DNA from: Gymnogyps californianus
Taxonomy: Eukaryota > Chordata > Aves > Accipitriformes > Cathartidae
Direction: 5' to 3'
NCBI RefSeq assembly: GCF_018139145.2
Contig: NC_059473.1
Location: forward strand, 66,942,707-67,006,706
Length of the DNA: 64,000 nucleotides
Shown: in pieces, positions 1 to 13,999 of the stretch
Layout of the letters: each line of letters begins with the position of its first letter
How positions within the stretch are numbered: the stretch's first letter is position 1
Made by a program: the position numbers and the translations under genes
The notes under the pieces: model-generated
Databases searched by the model: none
The model's input: only the letters and a program-made list of their open reading frames with translations
Told to the model about the DNA's origin: nothing

Positions 1-3000
1 AATTTAGAAAGGGGCCTGTGTTCTGCAGATAAGTACACTGTCAGTGTTATTCTGTGTTGAAAATGTTTCCGCTACAGGGGCTAGAATTGAAGAATTGATT
101 CATTTCTGCAAAGCAGGAGCAGGCCAGCCTGTGCCTCACAAGATCCAGGTTTAGGACAGAGTTCCTGAGAGTTATTTGTGACCATGGCACGTTAAATGTG
201 ATGTAGATTTCCTCAAATGGTGATGCTTTTAAATCTAATCAGAAAATTGTATCCTCAGAAAGCTCAAGAAATTAAATCATAAAGTTAACAGAATGTGTTA
301 CTTTTAAAAAAAGTTATTTTTTAAAATAATGCAATATAATAAAAGTTTTTTGCTACTGTCCTATATACTGAATCGTAATTTGTGTTTTTTGTCATTCATA
401 CGCATTTACACTACTTTCATTGTTGCAAGGAACCAGAATTATTTTAAATTATGGCCTATTTGAACATAAAAGTGGCTCTACTGGATTGGACCAAAAATCC
501 ATCTGTCTGGTATCCTACCCGTGTTTAAAAGACGCCCATACAAGAGTTTTAAAGCAGGGCCGACATTCCCAATGCTTTCACCAGCTTGCAGCCATATGCT
601 GCCAGGCAATTCCTGAGCCAGATGTTCTTTCTATGTACTTAGTAATAGTCCATGGATTTCTTTTCCGTGAACATGTCCGGTCTTGCCAAGAACCTGTGTA
701 AGCTTTTAGCTTCCCCAGCATCCTGTGACAAGCAATTCCGCTGCGTAATGACACATTATGTGAAATGCCACCACTTTCTGTTTGTTTTGAATCAGTTTTA
801 TCGTTGTAGTTATAGTTAATTCCCCTTAGTTTTGGTACTGGAAGAGACAGTGAACGATCCATTGATAGAACTCTTTTTTTTCCCCTTCGAGGTTTGTATC
901 TTACTAATTTAGGTCCCAGTCTTCACGTGCAGACCATCTTCTCTGCCTTCTTTGGGTTTTTTCGGGGTTTTTTTGTTTTTTTTTTTCAATTGATCCTATA
1001 ATTATAGTAGCCAGCAGTAAAATCGCTAGGATTACTTGTATGAGCAAGGTATACCCAACTAAGCCCTGAATTAGAAATGGTATTTAATATAGTTTAAATC
1101 TGAATATTGTTTAAACATAAACACAGCTTCCATTGTATTTTGTTTGGATGTTGGGGGCAATCAGCCTTTTAACAGAAAACCTGATCTGACTGTACAATTT
1201 AGGCCAATACTTATTTTATTATTGATGCACATTGTTTACTTCAGTAAGAGTATGTTATGCCAAAAGAGTTTGCCATGTACTTTTAAGGCTTAAAAGACTT
1301 TCTGACATACAGCAAGTATAATACAGAAAATGCCATTGGTAGATTTGTAAGTATATTCCCAGTATTCTTCTGTATTTTGCTATATGCTTATAATTTAAGA
1401 ATGGTACATAATCATCTATTCCAACACTTCTGTACTTTCTGTCCCTAAATGTGAATAATACAAAATACACATACTGGGGTCCTTGCAAAGCAACTGTGAT
1501 GAAGCTTTATTTTAAAATATTAGCCTTGCTTTTCATTAAAGTACTTATCTGCAGTCAAAAGAATGAAAAATTAGGTTCACTAAAATAGTTACAATATTCT
1601 GAACTGAATAGTTAAAACTAGGGAATTCTACTGACTAAAGCAGGATACTTGAAGCCCTTGGAGGCTGGCATTCATGGTGGCGGGATATGGCGACATCCTA
1701 AAGTTACTACCATTTCACAGCTTGTTGGCAGCTAAAAAATGATGTACTTGCTTCATGGGGAAAAACAACATTCCAGTTTTGCCCATGTAACAAGTACTTC
1801 AGGCAGCACTTAAGACATTTGAAACTATTATAGTTATATATTGTAATATATATTTCTGCATCACATTACAGCACACATTATACATTGTGCTGATTCCTTG
1901 TGAAAATATCTTCCTGTGATTACTGTAATGAAATGCACTTTGCATAGATAATGTTGTAGAGCCTGATGCTTCTACAAATAGATAACTCTCAAACTGGGGC
2001 TAGGAAAAAGAAAAATCTTCAGCTTGAAATCTGCTCCTATGAGCATCTGCTCTTATTGTAACAATAATCTTTTATAGCAATTTTGTCTTAATTTTTAGTG
2101 ATGCCCCGAAGCAACTGAAGTGAAGAAACTAACAGGCTAAGAAAAGAAAAAAGAATTATTTTGGCAGGCATGCAGCTTTTTCCCCTTAACTGTTTATTCA
2201 TGGCCAGGAGCCCCAGAAACAGTATACAGACACGTGGTCTCTGTGCTGCTGCTTTGGTAAAACTAAAACTAATAGATATCTGAAGGTTCAATGACTGAAG
2301 ATTAATTTTCCTAATTTTTGTGAGTGATTTGTGGGCTTCTGCACTCTTGAAAACCAGCCTATGTCAGGGAGAACTGTGATTTTTTTTATAAATGATAGCT
2401 GTACTAGTAAAACCCCTACTGCAGCTGCAGTAGAAAAGCACTTTATACTGCTACAGCCACGTAAATACCTGAACAGGTATTAAATGTTACAAGTACTCTT
2501 ATATTGATAAAATGTATCTACACTAGGGTCTTTTTTCTTTACCCATTCTGGAAGAGTCTAACTGGCAAAATTAAAGTGTAGAAGGCCCTAGTGAGAAAGC
2601 CCCCTTTCCGTAATTTTTCTAATGGAAGCCCTCCAAAATTGGGTACTGTTGACAAGTGCCCACCCTGAACTGTAAATGTCTTTCTGAACATGAAGAGGAG
2701 AGGGAGCTGACACCTGGTAATCCCATCATTTTGGTGGAAGCACTGGGGGCAAGAATAGTATTTGAATCCTTGTGGAGTTTAACATTGCTGTTCCCTTCTC
2801 CCTATTTTTTTTTACCCAAAGTAAAGGGTGGTCTAAATTTTTTACTATATTGCTGTTTCATGAAAGACCTGTGTAGCACAAAGAATGATGTTGAAATAAA
2901 TCAAATGGTGATCTAAGCAAAAAATGCGAACAGAAAGCAGAATAAGAAAATATTTGGTTGTCCTATAATTATCCCCAATGAAAAAAAAAAACGACAAGGA

Positions 3001-6000
3001 AAAAGCAATTTAAATATTACAAATGTTTTATGAATCCAAAACCCAGAGAGCAAACAATTCACTCACAAATTTATTTATTTATTCCTCAGAAGAGAATTTA
3101 CAAGCCCAAACAGGCTGGTGGACCGTCCAGCTCCAGCTGCACCAGGCCAGCAGCAAAGCAAGGGGACTGAAGTCCTGGTAGGAGCCACCCTGGTGTCCAT
3201 CTCTCCTGCATCCCCTCAGAGACCGCATGTAAAGGAGCCCGAGTGTTGCAGCTGATGTTGAGCTCACAGGACAAGAACTCGGGGCTGAAATCTTTGTCCC
3301 AGGAAAATCAGCAGAGGCTTAGTCTCTGACTCCACTGAGGTCAACATTTTGATTCACGTGCTCTGGCTGTAGAAAAGCTGCTGTATTCTACTGTCCTATC
3401 ATTTATAACCCCATTTTCCAAAGCTTTTTCAGCCTTTGATGAAGTAAGGCTACCTTCTTCGCAAGCCCCGATGATCCCAGCTATGGAAATCTGGTAATTT
3501 CTTGTCCTACAATGTGGGCATTTACTATATAATTTATCAATTTGCCTTTTACCTATTTATCAATATTTATCATCTGTCTCCATAAGAATAGAACCTAACA
3601 CAATCTATGGTAATATCAATTAGACAGTTGAAAAATTTGGAGACAAGTGCTGGTCATTGTATGTCTGCATATACAGGCAATGAGGGAGAAAAAACTTTTG
3701 GGTAGTATTTGAGGCTTGCTTGTTTGTTTGTGGCCTGTGTGCTGTTTTTGCCATGCTTCTGATTTGTCCTTCACCTTGTAGCTCGTCCTCTTAAGTCCAG
3801 ATTATATGTGATAGCACAGAGAGAAGCAAAACACAAACAATATAATTTTCATATGATTACTACTTGACTACCCCTAACCAGCTAAGCTAACAGAAATGTA
3901 ATTTTATGATATTTGTTAATATCACTGTTATAATTCTGGGAAAGTTGTAGACTGTCCTGGAGCTGAGGTACTTGTGTGTAGTTGAAGCTTTTGTACATCA
4001 GCCAGCAGGTGGTGAAAGCTCCTAAAGATGATTATCCCCACAGGTACTTCTGTAACTTGTTCCAAAACAAAGTTAAATAGGTGCTAAATTCCCTCAAGAG
4101 CAGCAGAGCTCATGGTATCAGAAGTAACTATCTTCTTTGTAATATTTTCTACCAAGTTTCATTGTCATGCATGCTTATGTAAAAGATGAGTCTCTTTTCA
4201 ATGAGAATTTGTGAAGTACTCACCTTAAATTACTGAAAGTGCTTACTTCTTATGTTTCAGTTTTAAAGATGGTAGAAAATGAGTTGGGAAAAAGAGGTAA
4301 AAACAAAAGTTTATGCAGCCTGGTGCCAAGATTTGAGAGCACTAGCCAAGGGCTGCAGATGGCTCCTCGTCAAAGACCAAACCTCGACACAGCTGCACAT
4401 CGTGACTGCTCACTTGGAGCCCCGCTTCCCTGTGGCAGCCATATGGCTTGGAGCCATTCCCTGGGTGCTGTTCCCTCTTGCTGGGTACGCGTGTGCATCC
4501 TCCTCTGCAAAACACCCCACTTCCCCGGCCTGTTTTGTGCCGTGCACTCTCATTCTGATTTTGTTTGTGACTGTATTAATTTCTCCCAGTGAAGCTACAA
4601 TTGCATTTCATAGATTGAAATTTCAGGAGACTTGATCATAGATGCCCTCATAATATTTATATGTTATCTATATGTTTACATTTACGTACACTTACATTGC
4701 TTTTCCCCATATGCATGCTTGTTTAAAAGGTACTTCAGCTTCTCTTTTTTTTTTTGCTGGACATACAGTGAACAGTATTGTACATAGCGTGAGTTATTAA
4801 ATAGTAAGATACTATATTAAATCAAAGTAAATCTAACCGCTATAACATAAATACCATTTTTTTGGTGAATATCTTCTAAGTAAGTGAACTGCAAACGTTA
4901 TGTTTTTCCTGCAGAAACTACACAGGTGATATCCTGATGTAGGCAAACTTTCAAGTTGAGCCTTTTGTAACACCAGCGATTGCTTCCAAAATACACAGCA
5001 GCAGTAGTATATTCTTGCCTTGTATTTCTGCAGCTCTGTCTGAACTTTGCTCTACAAACTTGTCTATCACAATTTCTTTGCAGTCAGATGAGCAAATTAG
5101 CTGCAACAAGTGATTTATTAAATTTAGTCATTTGTGACTGTCACAAATATACCCTTAGAGGACTGAGGCCTTAGGGGCTACAAATCTGATGCTTTCTTTA
5201 AAATTATTTGTGACTAGTGTGTGTGGCTATGCATCAGCCTAGACATACTCATGAACTTTATAGTTACTGCTAGGTACATGGTACTATGGTACAGCCATAA
5301 TAGTGCTTTGAGTTTTTATTATTCTTGATGTATGACTGGTATTTTTTCAGCTTTCTCACTGGCTGCTTTCAATCACAAAGAAACAAATAAAAACTCAAAT
5401 ATTTATTTCTTGTACAAATTTTTGCACAAGTATTCACGTTTATTTTCCTTGTAGTTTTTATTCATGAGAGTTACATGAAAGTTACTTTTGAATAGCTATG
5501 AAGAGCAAATAAAAAGCATCAGAAGTACTATCAGAAAAAAATAATCAGTTTTTTTTCCTACGGTTTATGTTTGTGAATTTCTTTGTTCAAAATTTGGCCA
5601 ATCCTTGTTACAATAATGCTATTGGAAGATAGCTTCCAATCCCAAATATCATACACTTACATTCAAATTTAATTCAAAATTGCAAGTGCTAAGCATTGCT
5701 GTCAAAGCTAATTTATGCAAAAGATGTAGAAGAAATTTTGGTTGTGTTAATTGACGATTTTTTACAGAATGCAAGCATAACAGAAACAAGCCTGGTAAGC
5801 TGATGAAAAAGGCAAGACAAGCAAGAATGTGGGGACTTCTGTTCCTGCTTTCTGATTTGTCTCTGATACTTACAGTTTTAAGAGATATTGTCCTATTAAT
5901 ATGATATTTGTCAAGCTGTAGTCAGGATTTCACATGTGGTTAAAGTGTGGTGCCCTTCTTTTGGATTTTAGTTAAATTTCTGGAAAATGCAGTTCTGAGT

Positions 6001-7269
6001 TGATATGAACCATTTTTTTAATTCATGTTGAATTCAGAAGATTGTTGTAATTCAAAGTAGCAAACATAATACTGACAGCTTGAAATATTCCCTATTAAGG
6101 GTGGCTGAATTTGATTGCATTGTGTAAAATGTGAGAGAAGGAAACATTTTTCTAAGATTTGTTTGGGATGAAAGACGATGATGCAAAATGAATATTTTTG
6201 TCAATAAGAAAGAACTAAGAATATTTTGCTTTGTGTTAACTTGAAGTTTTACTGGGTAATCTTCAGTTTCAAAGCCCTTACAGAGAAGTGGTTTTCTTTC
6301 TTGCAGCCCATGACTCATGCAATTGTTCCTTTCTTTGTTCTGAAGCATTTCTTCTCAGCTCATAGTGACATTTCTGGATAGCTCTGGCTTGCTCAGTTTA
6401 GGATTGTGTCACAACTTTCATGAGCTTTTCTGACTGACTAAACTCAGAAGAAACTCTTCTCCTTCGTGGCTGCTGTACGTTTTACTTCACCAGATGTTTC
6501 TGTGCCGCAAATTCAGCTGTGATTAAATCTGCAGGCAACAGCAAAATCAGAAGGGTAATGAAGAGAAGAGCTCCCAGTCAATGTGCAGACTGACTTAGTG
6601 AACATGTGTGAGAGAGAGCATGGTTTCAACTTCCTAGCCAGATGTAGACTGAAAAAACTATCCCAGCCCCTACTCGAACCTGATCTAAAGCTGGGGGGCA
6701 GTAGCTGACGCAGACTGTGAACCTGAGTGATGGATACAGCCCACCTTTTAAAGCAGCAAATTATACGTTTATTTTAAAGTATGTTCTCCACACTTGCTAG
6801 CACCATCTCCATCTCACTTGGTGAAACTTCAGCTGGTCAGTTCATCCATTCAGTTACACCCCAAATGCTGGAAATAGGGGTCTACTTCCTGACTTAATGG
6901 AGAAGAGAGGTGGAGCTGTGAGTTACAGAAATCTTCTCCGCTCCTGCCTCTCCAGTGGGTTTGGTGTTGGTTGCAATGTCCAAGAGAAGAGACAAACCCA
7001 GGATTTCTGGCATTCATATGACAGCGCCCTCACAACAATGAAGTGAATGCCTCCTACCACTCTGTACCTATCCCTCATAAGAAATTTCAGAATGAGCTTC
7101 CTATGTGTGTTTCGATTTGCAAACTGGTCAGCAAATCTGCTCAAACGGTATCATACACACATATGTTGAAGTCAGTCACAGAAGGACTATAAGCACCAAT
7201 GTGAGAAGCAGCCATGAGAAAAGCTTTCCACAATATCATGTTTGTGATGTAGTCAGGAGAGTACTTGTG

Positions 7270-7500
7270 ATGTTGTACAAGGTCCCAGTTGCTCTACAGA
7301 GTTCAAGGGCCCTCATGCTCAAGAAAGATCAATTCAAATTGGAACAGATGCAGAAAGAGTCAACAAAGATGGTCAGGAGGATGGAAGATCTCTCCCTGAA
7401 AGAAAACCAAAAGCACGTAGCATGTTTAACCCAGAAAAACTCTTTTTGAAGGGTTATACAACTGCCTTGTATAAATGTAAAACAGGATTGAACAGGAACA
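7270..7500 (+). mobile_element. Diverged CR1 LINE fragment
   Basis: The segment aligns by eye with the 3' part of CR1 elements. It has the block equivalent to 'attggaacagatgcagaaag', then a 'caacaaagatggtcagga' block, then 'ggatggaagatctctccctg', then a 'tataaatgt' block in the order expected for the CR1 sense strand. It is heavily mutated and truncated at both ends, which implies an old insertion. Boundaries are approximate. Confidence 0.55.
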
Positions 7501-8044
7501 TGAGATACCATGCTCCAGAGTTTTTCTTTTATCTTTATTTCATTTCCATATGCTAGTAGAGTATATCTACCTATGCAGTGAATGCATTCTGTGTGCACCA
7601 CATCTAGGTGACACCTTGGGAGAATTAAGAAGGACCGAGGCCATTATATTCTGAAAATACACTGTCTTTTCATAATCAGTGGCATATGTGAAGTCATGGT
7701 TTATAAAACCAAAATTGTATCAAAACTAGTTCAAGGGAAAGGGGGCATTCAGGGTCACCAGTGAAAATCCCTTAGTCCCCAACATTCATGCTGACTTTCC
7801 ACTTTCCAAAAGTGGCATGAAACGTGAGTGGTGGTATTAAGTTTTCCCCGGAAGTCCTATACCTCATGTGGAGATACTGCAAAGTGTACTAGATTTATCA
7901 TCTGTTCTCTGTGCTTGTGGATACAGAAGTCCGTGCCATTTTATCCCTATTAAATCACGCACCAAAAGAAAGTAAACATAGAGATGTAACGGGAAGTAAC
8001 GTGCTGCATTTTTTGGTACCTTTCAATGTAATTGAACATACGGT

Positions 8045-8165
8045 GAATAATCCTCATGAATAGCTAGATATTATTAGCCCTGTTATATGGATAGGGAAAG
8101 GGAAGCAAGAGTTGATACGAGGGTTTGTGCAAGGTCACACTACAAATAAATGTGGATAAATTACC
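8045..8165 (-). repeat. MIR/CORE-SINE relic (antisense)
   Basis: Read on the + strand, this matches the reverse complement of the MIR family in order: an 'aatcctcatgaat' block, 'tattattagccctgttatat', a 'gatagggaaagggaagca' block, and the diagnostic 'tgtgcaaggtcacac' block. Spacing between blocks is as in MIR. It must be an ancient copy, since MIR-type SINEs were active early in amniote evolution. The exact subfamily cannot be named by eye. Confidence 0.55.
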
Positions 8166-10489
8166 ACTGCTGAAACTGATACACCTCTGGGTAAAATTCA
8201 GCAGCTGTCTGACCATGAGCAAAAACATAAAGCAGATGAGATGAGAAGCTCAACCACTCAGCCGCCCCTGTGATTTATGTAAGGTAAGCAGATGGGCAAG
8301 ATCTGAATTTCTCCAGGGTGTGCATTCAAGAAAAATCAAACTGGATAAACTAGAATAAATTCATGTGCTCATTAGTCTTCGCATGGATAATCTCAAAAAT
8401 GGCATTGGTAGTTACTGTTTCACCTTTTGCAAAGTCATTAAGAATTACCAAAGCAGCCACCAGAGTGCACCAGATGATACATTTTAGAGCAACTTGCAAG
8501 AAAAGAGAGGAACATAAGAAGTGTCCCTCCCTTTTCTTCTTTTCTTTTTGCTATGGGAAACAAATCAGCTGTTTAAATATGTATGTGGAGGGCAGTGAGG
8601 GAGAAGGTGAAAACTTTCAGAAATCCGGGAGGGTGTCAGTTCTCTTACCTGTGGCCACATCCTTGCGGTTGCTTCTGTGCCAATTGTGTCTTGCTTGCTA
8701 AATTCCCCCACATATCGAGCTGCCTCCTGATAGTATTGGACATTTTTTTCCATAAAAAAGCCTATGAAAATTTGAATATAGGATACACATTAGCTTGCAG
8801 GATCAGACCATAAGAAATGTTCTCAATGTGCTGGCCAGCAAACATGTTACCAGCTTTCTGTGTACAAGTCTGCGTTCTGTGTACACGTGTGTGACTTCAT
8901 CCCCATCTTTGATATTCAGGGATATGTAAGCCGATCTGACCTCCTACATAGCAGTACTGTACATTTCAGAGTACTGACTACTCCACATTTTGTATGCCAT
9001 ATGGTGCACATTGTAAGTGAACGTTGCATCTTCCGTATTTTGAAGGGCAACATAAAAGCATTAAAGGTGGAGCTTATCTGACAGATGTGGACATCTGCAT
9101 GTGACCTACTCATGTAATCAACCTTTCTAGTCAGTGGAAATAAATAGACAATTCTAGAGCATGATTCATCTTTATGTCCTAAAGTGGAAGTCTAACATAG
9201 GGCAGAGGATTTTACCCTCTAGAAGTGCATTTCTTTCACAGACTTTCAGTGGAGCATAAAATCACTTGCATGGATGTAGGCATAAAGAGTTAAGTAACAG
9301 AAATCATACACTGAGTATGTAACCTGTAATATTATTTTTTATATTATTCCTAGCATTGGTTATTAATGGCTGCAGAACACTATTCACCTGTGTGGTTCTT
9401 TATGTAGTGGACTGCAGCAATACATGAGGTGTGAAGCTTAATAAGGGTTAGATTTCATCTTATGATATACAAACAACTTCCCATTTCATGTCTTTTCTGG
9501 CTGCTAGCTGGAACCCTGGAAAGAGAATTTGGACAATGGAAGTGCTGCCGTTTTATTTGAATGTGAATTAGGTGAGTGAACTGATGAGACATTTTCTGCT
9601 CAGTTTAAAACCCATCTGAACAAATTTTACAGTAGATGATGCTAGGGAAAGGATGAAACTCTCCTGCATTAAAAATATACTTTAAAAGTCCTGAAGTACA
9701 GTTGTACTTTCACTGCAGCACTGCATTGGTTGTCTGGACACTCCGGCATTGGTTCCAGAGGGATCTCTGGACCTCAGCAGGAATAAATCCATCTACTCCC
9801 ATTGAAGTCAGCCTGTGAATTTGAATTTGTAAGCTCACCTGTTACTATTTCCTCCAGCCAGTGCTTCTCAGTGGATTGCATTTTTACCTGCTGATAATTG
9901 GCGCATCATCAGAAACACGGAATGTGAAAAATCACCCATCACCTATATAAAATATATAAACATATATTTATACAAAATATGAAAATCAGTGTGATTTATT
10001 TTTTTATTTGGGAAGGAAAAAATCTCTCTACGGTGAAGAGTCAAAAGCATATGTTGAACACATGCATATTCAAACCCTGTAAAGCAGCGATGAAGGATGG
10101 TACTGCTGAGAAGTTCTCTTTTAGCAATTGCTTTGTAAAGAGAGCACTAAGCATGAGAACCCTGCGTGATCTGCTTGGCTCTGGTGACTGATTATATTAA
10201 GTGTAAAGGCACTGCATGACATCTTAATCTAAATATTTGAACTCTTTGAAGGAGTCTTGGGTTCTGTAGCAAGATAGACTGATTTGTAATCTCCTTTCTC
10301 AATGATATCTCCTCTTACCACATAAACCTATATGCCTCAAATGGTGCATTCTTAGCTAGTTGATTACGAACAACCTTACTTTCCAAAAAAGCATGCCTGT
10401 ACCTTGTTAAGAACATGAATATTAACTGCAAACTCAGCAGTTATTCACTATAAGTTGGTTTAGGCGAAGATATACCGGTGAAAGAGAGT

Positions 10490-10645
10490 GGTGATATTCA
10501 TGTCAGTTCACAGCAATAATACATCTGTAGGTCAAAATTGTCTAGCTGGCTCCACTGTAAATCAGGAATAATTTCATCAAAGAAAACTATGCTGGTGTTA
10601 CGCTGTTGTAACAGGACAGAGTTTGATCCTATCAAGTTGTCAAAC
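10490..10645. repeat. Possible ancient interspersed repeat
   Basis: The blocks 'ctccactgtaaatcaggaat', 'ctggtgttacgctgttgtaac' (approximate) and 'cagagtttgatcct' recall an old reptile/bird repeat tail in which 'ggagttacaccagtgtaa' and 'gaatttggccc' occur. The similarity is patchy, so this is a weak call. Confidence 0.25.
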
Positions 10646-13600
10646 ATAGTAAAGAAAAAAGTGTGCCTAGAGTTAAGCTCCTAAATCCACTTTGAAGTGC
10701 GTCATATTAAAGACAGATTTAAGAAGGGAATCAGTATCTCTGATGGTTTTATCAGTAATTTAATCCCTATTCTCACTTATTAATAGAATTTATTTCTTTC
10801 TAGCTCCTTTTCCCACCCTCCTTGTGATATACTGACAAAAGCTTTCTTACTCTACAGTTGACTGGTACAAACTCATTCTGAGTTTTGCCATTCTTAATCT
10901 CCCCCCCTGCCCCATGAGCAAGGCAGGTTCTTCCCCTTCTCCATTTGCAGTAAAATTTTCTTTGAGCAGTCCCTGGTGATGCTGCATTGGCTACATCTTG
11001 TTTCCGCATTCTTCTTTTTACAGCGGCAGTGCAGCATGTTGTGGTGTGCCTTAATTACGATGTGTTTTAAAATGCTTATCAAAGAAAAAGCATTTATATT
11101 TTTGTTCTTATAGCACCTAATATATATTTAGTTTGGGCAAAGGGCTTTGGAAACCATTCATTAAACATGGAATGCTTTAAATGTTTTAACTTTCCGTTAT
11201 TTTTAAGCTATTCTTCAGAGGAAGTTTTATAACTAAGTGGGGTATTTGGCATGCAACCAATTAGCTGAAGTTTTAGAAATGGCCAGATCCTAAGGACCCT
11301 GGTATTTACATGTTAAGTTTGCTTGGTTTAGTTTAAAAGAAAAAGGTTAAGTCCTTCAGAAAATAATTTGGCATTCTGCATAGGCTGTTTGACAATTAAC
11401 CACACGTGCATTTAAAGAAGGAGCCAAAGGCACCAGCAGATAGGTGTACTGACATACATTAATAGGATGTGTTCTCATCTCATGCTGATGTACTTCTGAA
11501 GCGAGCAGTGAAAACAGACAAGTCTTGTTTGTGTGTTTATGTGAGAAGTTAGACCAATTTTTGCCTTTTGGACACAGCCTGAGATGTAGAGAGTGCTGTA
11601 CCTTTGCAGTGGGAGTACAGGGAAATCTTTTCACAGTCCAAAGTTTTGCAGTGGTTTCATGTCGTTGCTTTTGTGTGTGTGCCTGTGAGGAGGCACATGC
11701 AGGTAATTTGTCCCAGTGTATTGCTCTTGGTGCCTACTGCTAGGTAAGCTGTTGTAGCCATGCTACTAAGCCATTGCTTAGGCAGAACTGTAGCTGTGCC
11801 TTCTGTTTTACTCATTCCCTTTGGAGACAGAGAACATCTGGGGAGGTGGGGCAGCACCAGCCTCTTTTGTATGCACTGTAAATCTTAAAAAATTAAAAAA
11901 TCCACATAGTTCAAAATAGACCTGTTCTTTTTTCTAATTTATATGCAAAGCTTATCTGTTGGTACTAATGTCTACTTTAAAATAAATTATTTTTTAAAAA
12001 ATTTAATATGAAAGTTTTGATTAAAAAGTAACAATACAAAAAATATTTTAGGCAAAACACCTTGGCCAGCTGCCTACAGATAAAAAAATCTTACAGAAGC
12101 CATGGAAGAGGCAGGCTTTATTAAAACCCACCCCTACCCTCAATTCTTTATACGAACTTAAAATTAAGGCAGCAGTTGACCTTTAGTGGTGTAAGGAGTG
12201 AAAAGGCACCTCTGTAATGGTTGGTGTACTGAACGTCAGCCAAGTTTTCCTGTGCTTGTAATGTCGCAACTCTTCTCAAAATTTCATGGTGACACTACCC
12301 TTTCTAAAGAAATCGGGGACGTCCTGTTTGGCACTCTGTAGGCGGCAACCCTTTTAAGAAGAAACCTCCTGCATGAAATTATCCGCTTAGTCAATGACAA
12401 AATTCAGTTATGGCTGGGTATCACCCGTGAGCTCTGCAAAGTCACCAGCTGTAAGCATCAAGGACTCTGAAGGACAAACTGATCCTTGCTCAAACATGAC
12501 GGGAAGTTCTTCCTGTTTGCTTCTCTGCTGGGAGCAACTTCACAGCGACTGTAGGTCGAGATTTCTGTGCTGCCCCTGCTTGGCAGCTCTGTGTTGGAGA
12601 ACAGCTGCACAGAAAAATGCGTGGTCCATCCGCAATTGCATGCAGCTTTTCGAGTTAGGTGTTAGATGGTTTAAGTAAGTGAAGGTTCAGAACTTGATAC
12701 CTGCATGCTCCAGAACACCTCACATAGCCCAGTACTGAACTTTTCAGATGTTTAACTGCAAGCAAAGCAGTTGCATGATTTTCTGTGTTTGTTTTAAAAG
12801 GAAAAAGGAAATGCAATGCAAGTTACACTCATATTGAATTCGATCCATTCACTTATGGCACAAAGCAGTTATAATTCAGACAAATCATACCCTTCTGTGA
12901 ATGCAGACACAAATGACAAACCTAAATAGCGTATATACATTTACAGGTTATGTTATAGTTGCCATGGAAAAAACCCAACAGGTTTGAGTGTTGCGTTACA
13001 GATCCTGCCTACCAATTCAAAACTAATACCAAGGCAGCGAGTCCCATCTCATCAGAGTTTGTGCCGAGGCGCGGAGGGCGCTGCCCCTGCCGAAAAGGCC
13101 GACCCGAGGCTGCCCTGCTCCGGCTGTCGCTGGTTGGTAGAGCGTGACCTTGGAGCTAATGGCGGCTGGTTTAAGGCGCAGCAGCTCTGAGGCAGCTCAG
13201 TCACCTTGTGTCCTTGCCTGGCGCTATCACCTGCTGTGATTTTTATAACGATAGCTTGTAATTAAAATAAACCATTTTTGTGTACGAAAAGTTAAACCCA
13301 GCACAGAACAATATTGTGATTCAGTGAAACGGACAACGTACAAAGCAAACACCGAACGCATTCCTCCTTTGTCGTATCGCCGTGCTCCATTTGCCACACG
13401 GCCGTCTCGCAAGCCACCTCTTAAGGCAGCAGAAATTCGTGCGTGGCACGCAGAGCGCCTACCACCCGGCCAACCTACTCGGGTCTGAAGCCGCAGCAAC
13501 TTTCTTTGCTTGACTGGTTTCTTTGCAGTACCTTAAAACAAGCTCCGGCCTGACCAAAGAACGTTGTTTTTTTAACGCTACGTGGTGTACGGAAGCACAC

Positions 13601-13978
13601 TGAACGCTAACGCGGGCCGGGCGGCCGCCGGTGCCCGGGGCCCGTCCCGGCCGAGCCGCCGGCGGCCGGTGCGGCGCAGGGCGGCAGAGGCGCGCCGCGG
13701 GCACCCGCTCCCGGAAGCCGCTCGGTCCCGCCGCGCTGGTGAGCGGCCGCTGCCGCCGGCTCCCGCCGCCCTCGACCGCGGGGCGGCCGGGTGCCTGAGC
13801 CGGGAGGAGGGGCACGGCCCGGGGGAGGGCGGCGGCGGCGGCGGCCGCGCCGGGCCGCTGGAAGCGCTGCCGTCACCCGGCCCTGCCCCGCTGCGCTGCC
13901 GGCAGGAGGCTGGGCTGGGCCGCGCCGGGCCGGGCCGGGGCCGAGCCGCCCCGCTCCGCGTCGGCGTCCCCAGAAGGG

Positions 13979-13999
13979 ATGCGGCGGCGCACGCCATGA
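13979..13999 (+). other. Six-codon upstream ORF overlapping the ARHGAP18 start
   Basis: An ATG at 13979 is the only ATG between about 13,600 and the main start. It opens a six-codon frame (MRRRTP) ending in TGA at 13997-13999. The stop overlaps the main ATG (13996-13998) in the sequence ATGA. G at -3 gives it a reasonable initiation context. If the transcript begins upstream of it, ribosomes meet this ATG first, so it could lower or tune ARHGAP18 translation. That regulatory role is inference. Confidence 0.6.

Larger units (their letters stand above)
1..13575. other. Upstream intergenic region, no gene recognised
   Basis: This AT-rich stretch precedes the ARHGAP18 CpG island. Reading all frames, I saw no open frame that resembles a known protein and no exon with family motifs flanked by splice sites. 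The short open frames present (up to about 118 codons) look like chance. It contains at least one diverged CR1 fragment and one MIR-like relic, annotated separately. In mammals TMEM244 lies upstream of ARHGAP18 in the same orientation (known synteny), but I could not find any of its exons here. Enhancers or non-coding transcripts cannot be excluded by eye. Confidence 0.6.

Noticed and set aside
4239..4635. Two overlapping + strand frames of about 118 codons, one with a hydrophobic stretch that recalls a membrane protein such as the syntenic TMEM244
   Set aside because: The residues do not match what I know of TMEM244, two frames overlap equally well, and there is no supporting exon structure.
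7105..7449. 114-codon frame with a charged, coiled-coil-like C-terminus
   Set aside because: Its second half coincides with the diverged CR1 fragment, which explains the sequence. It is not an independent gene.
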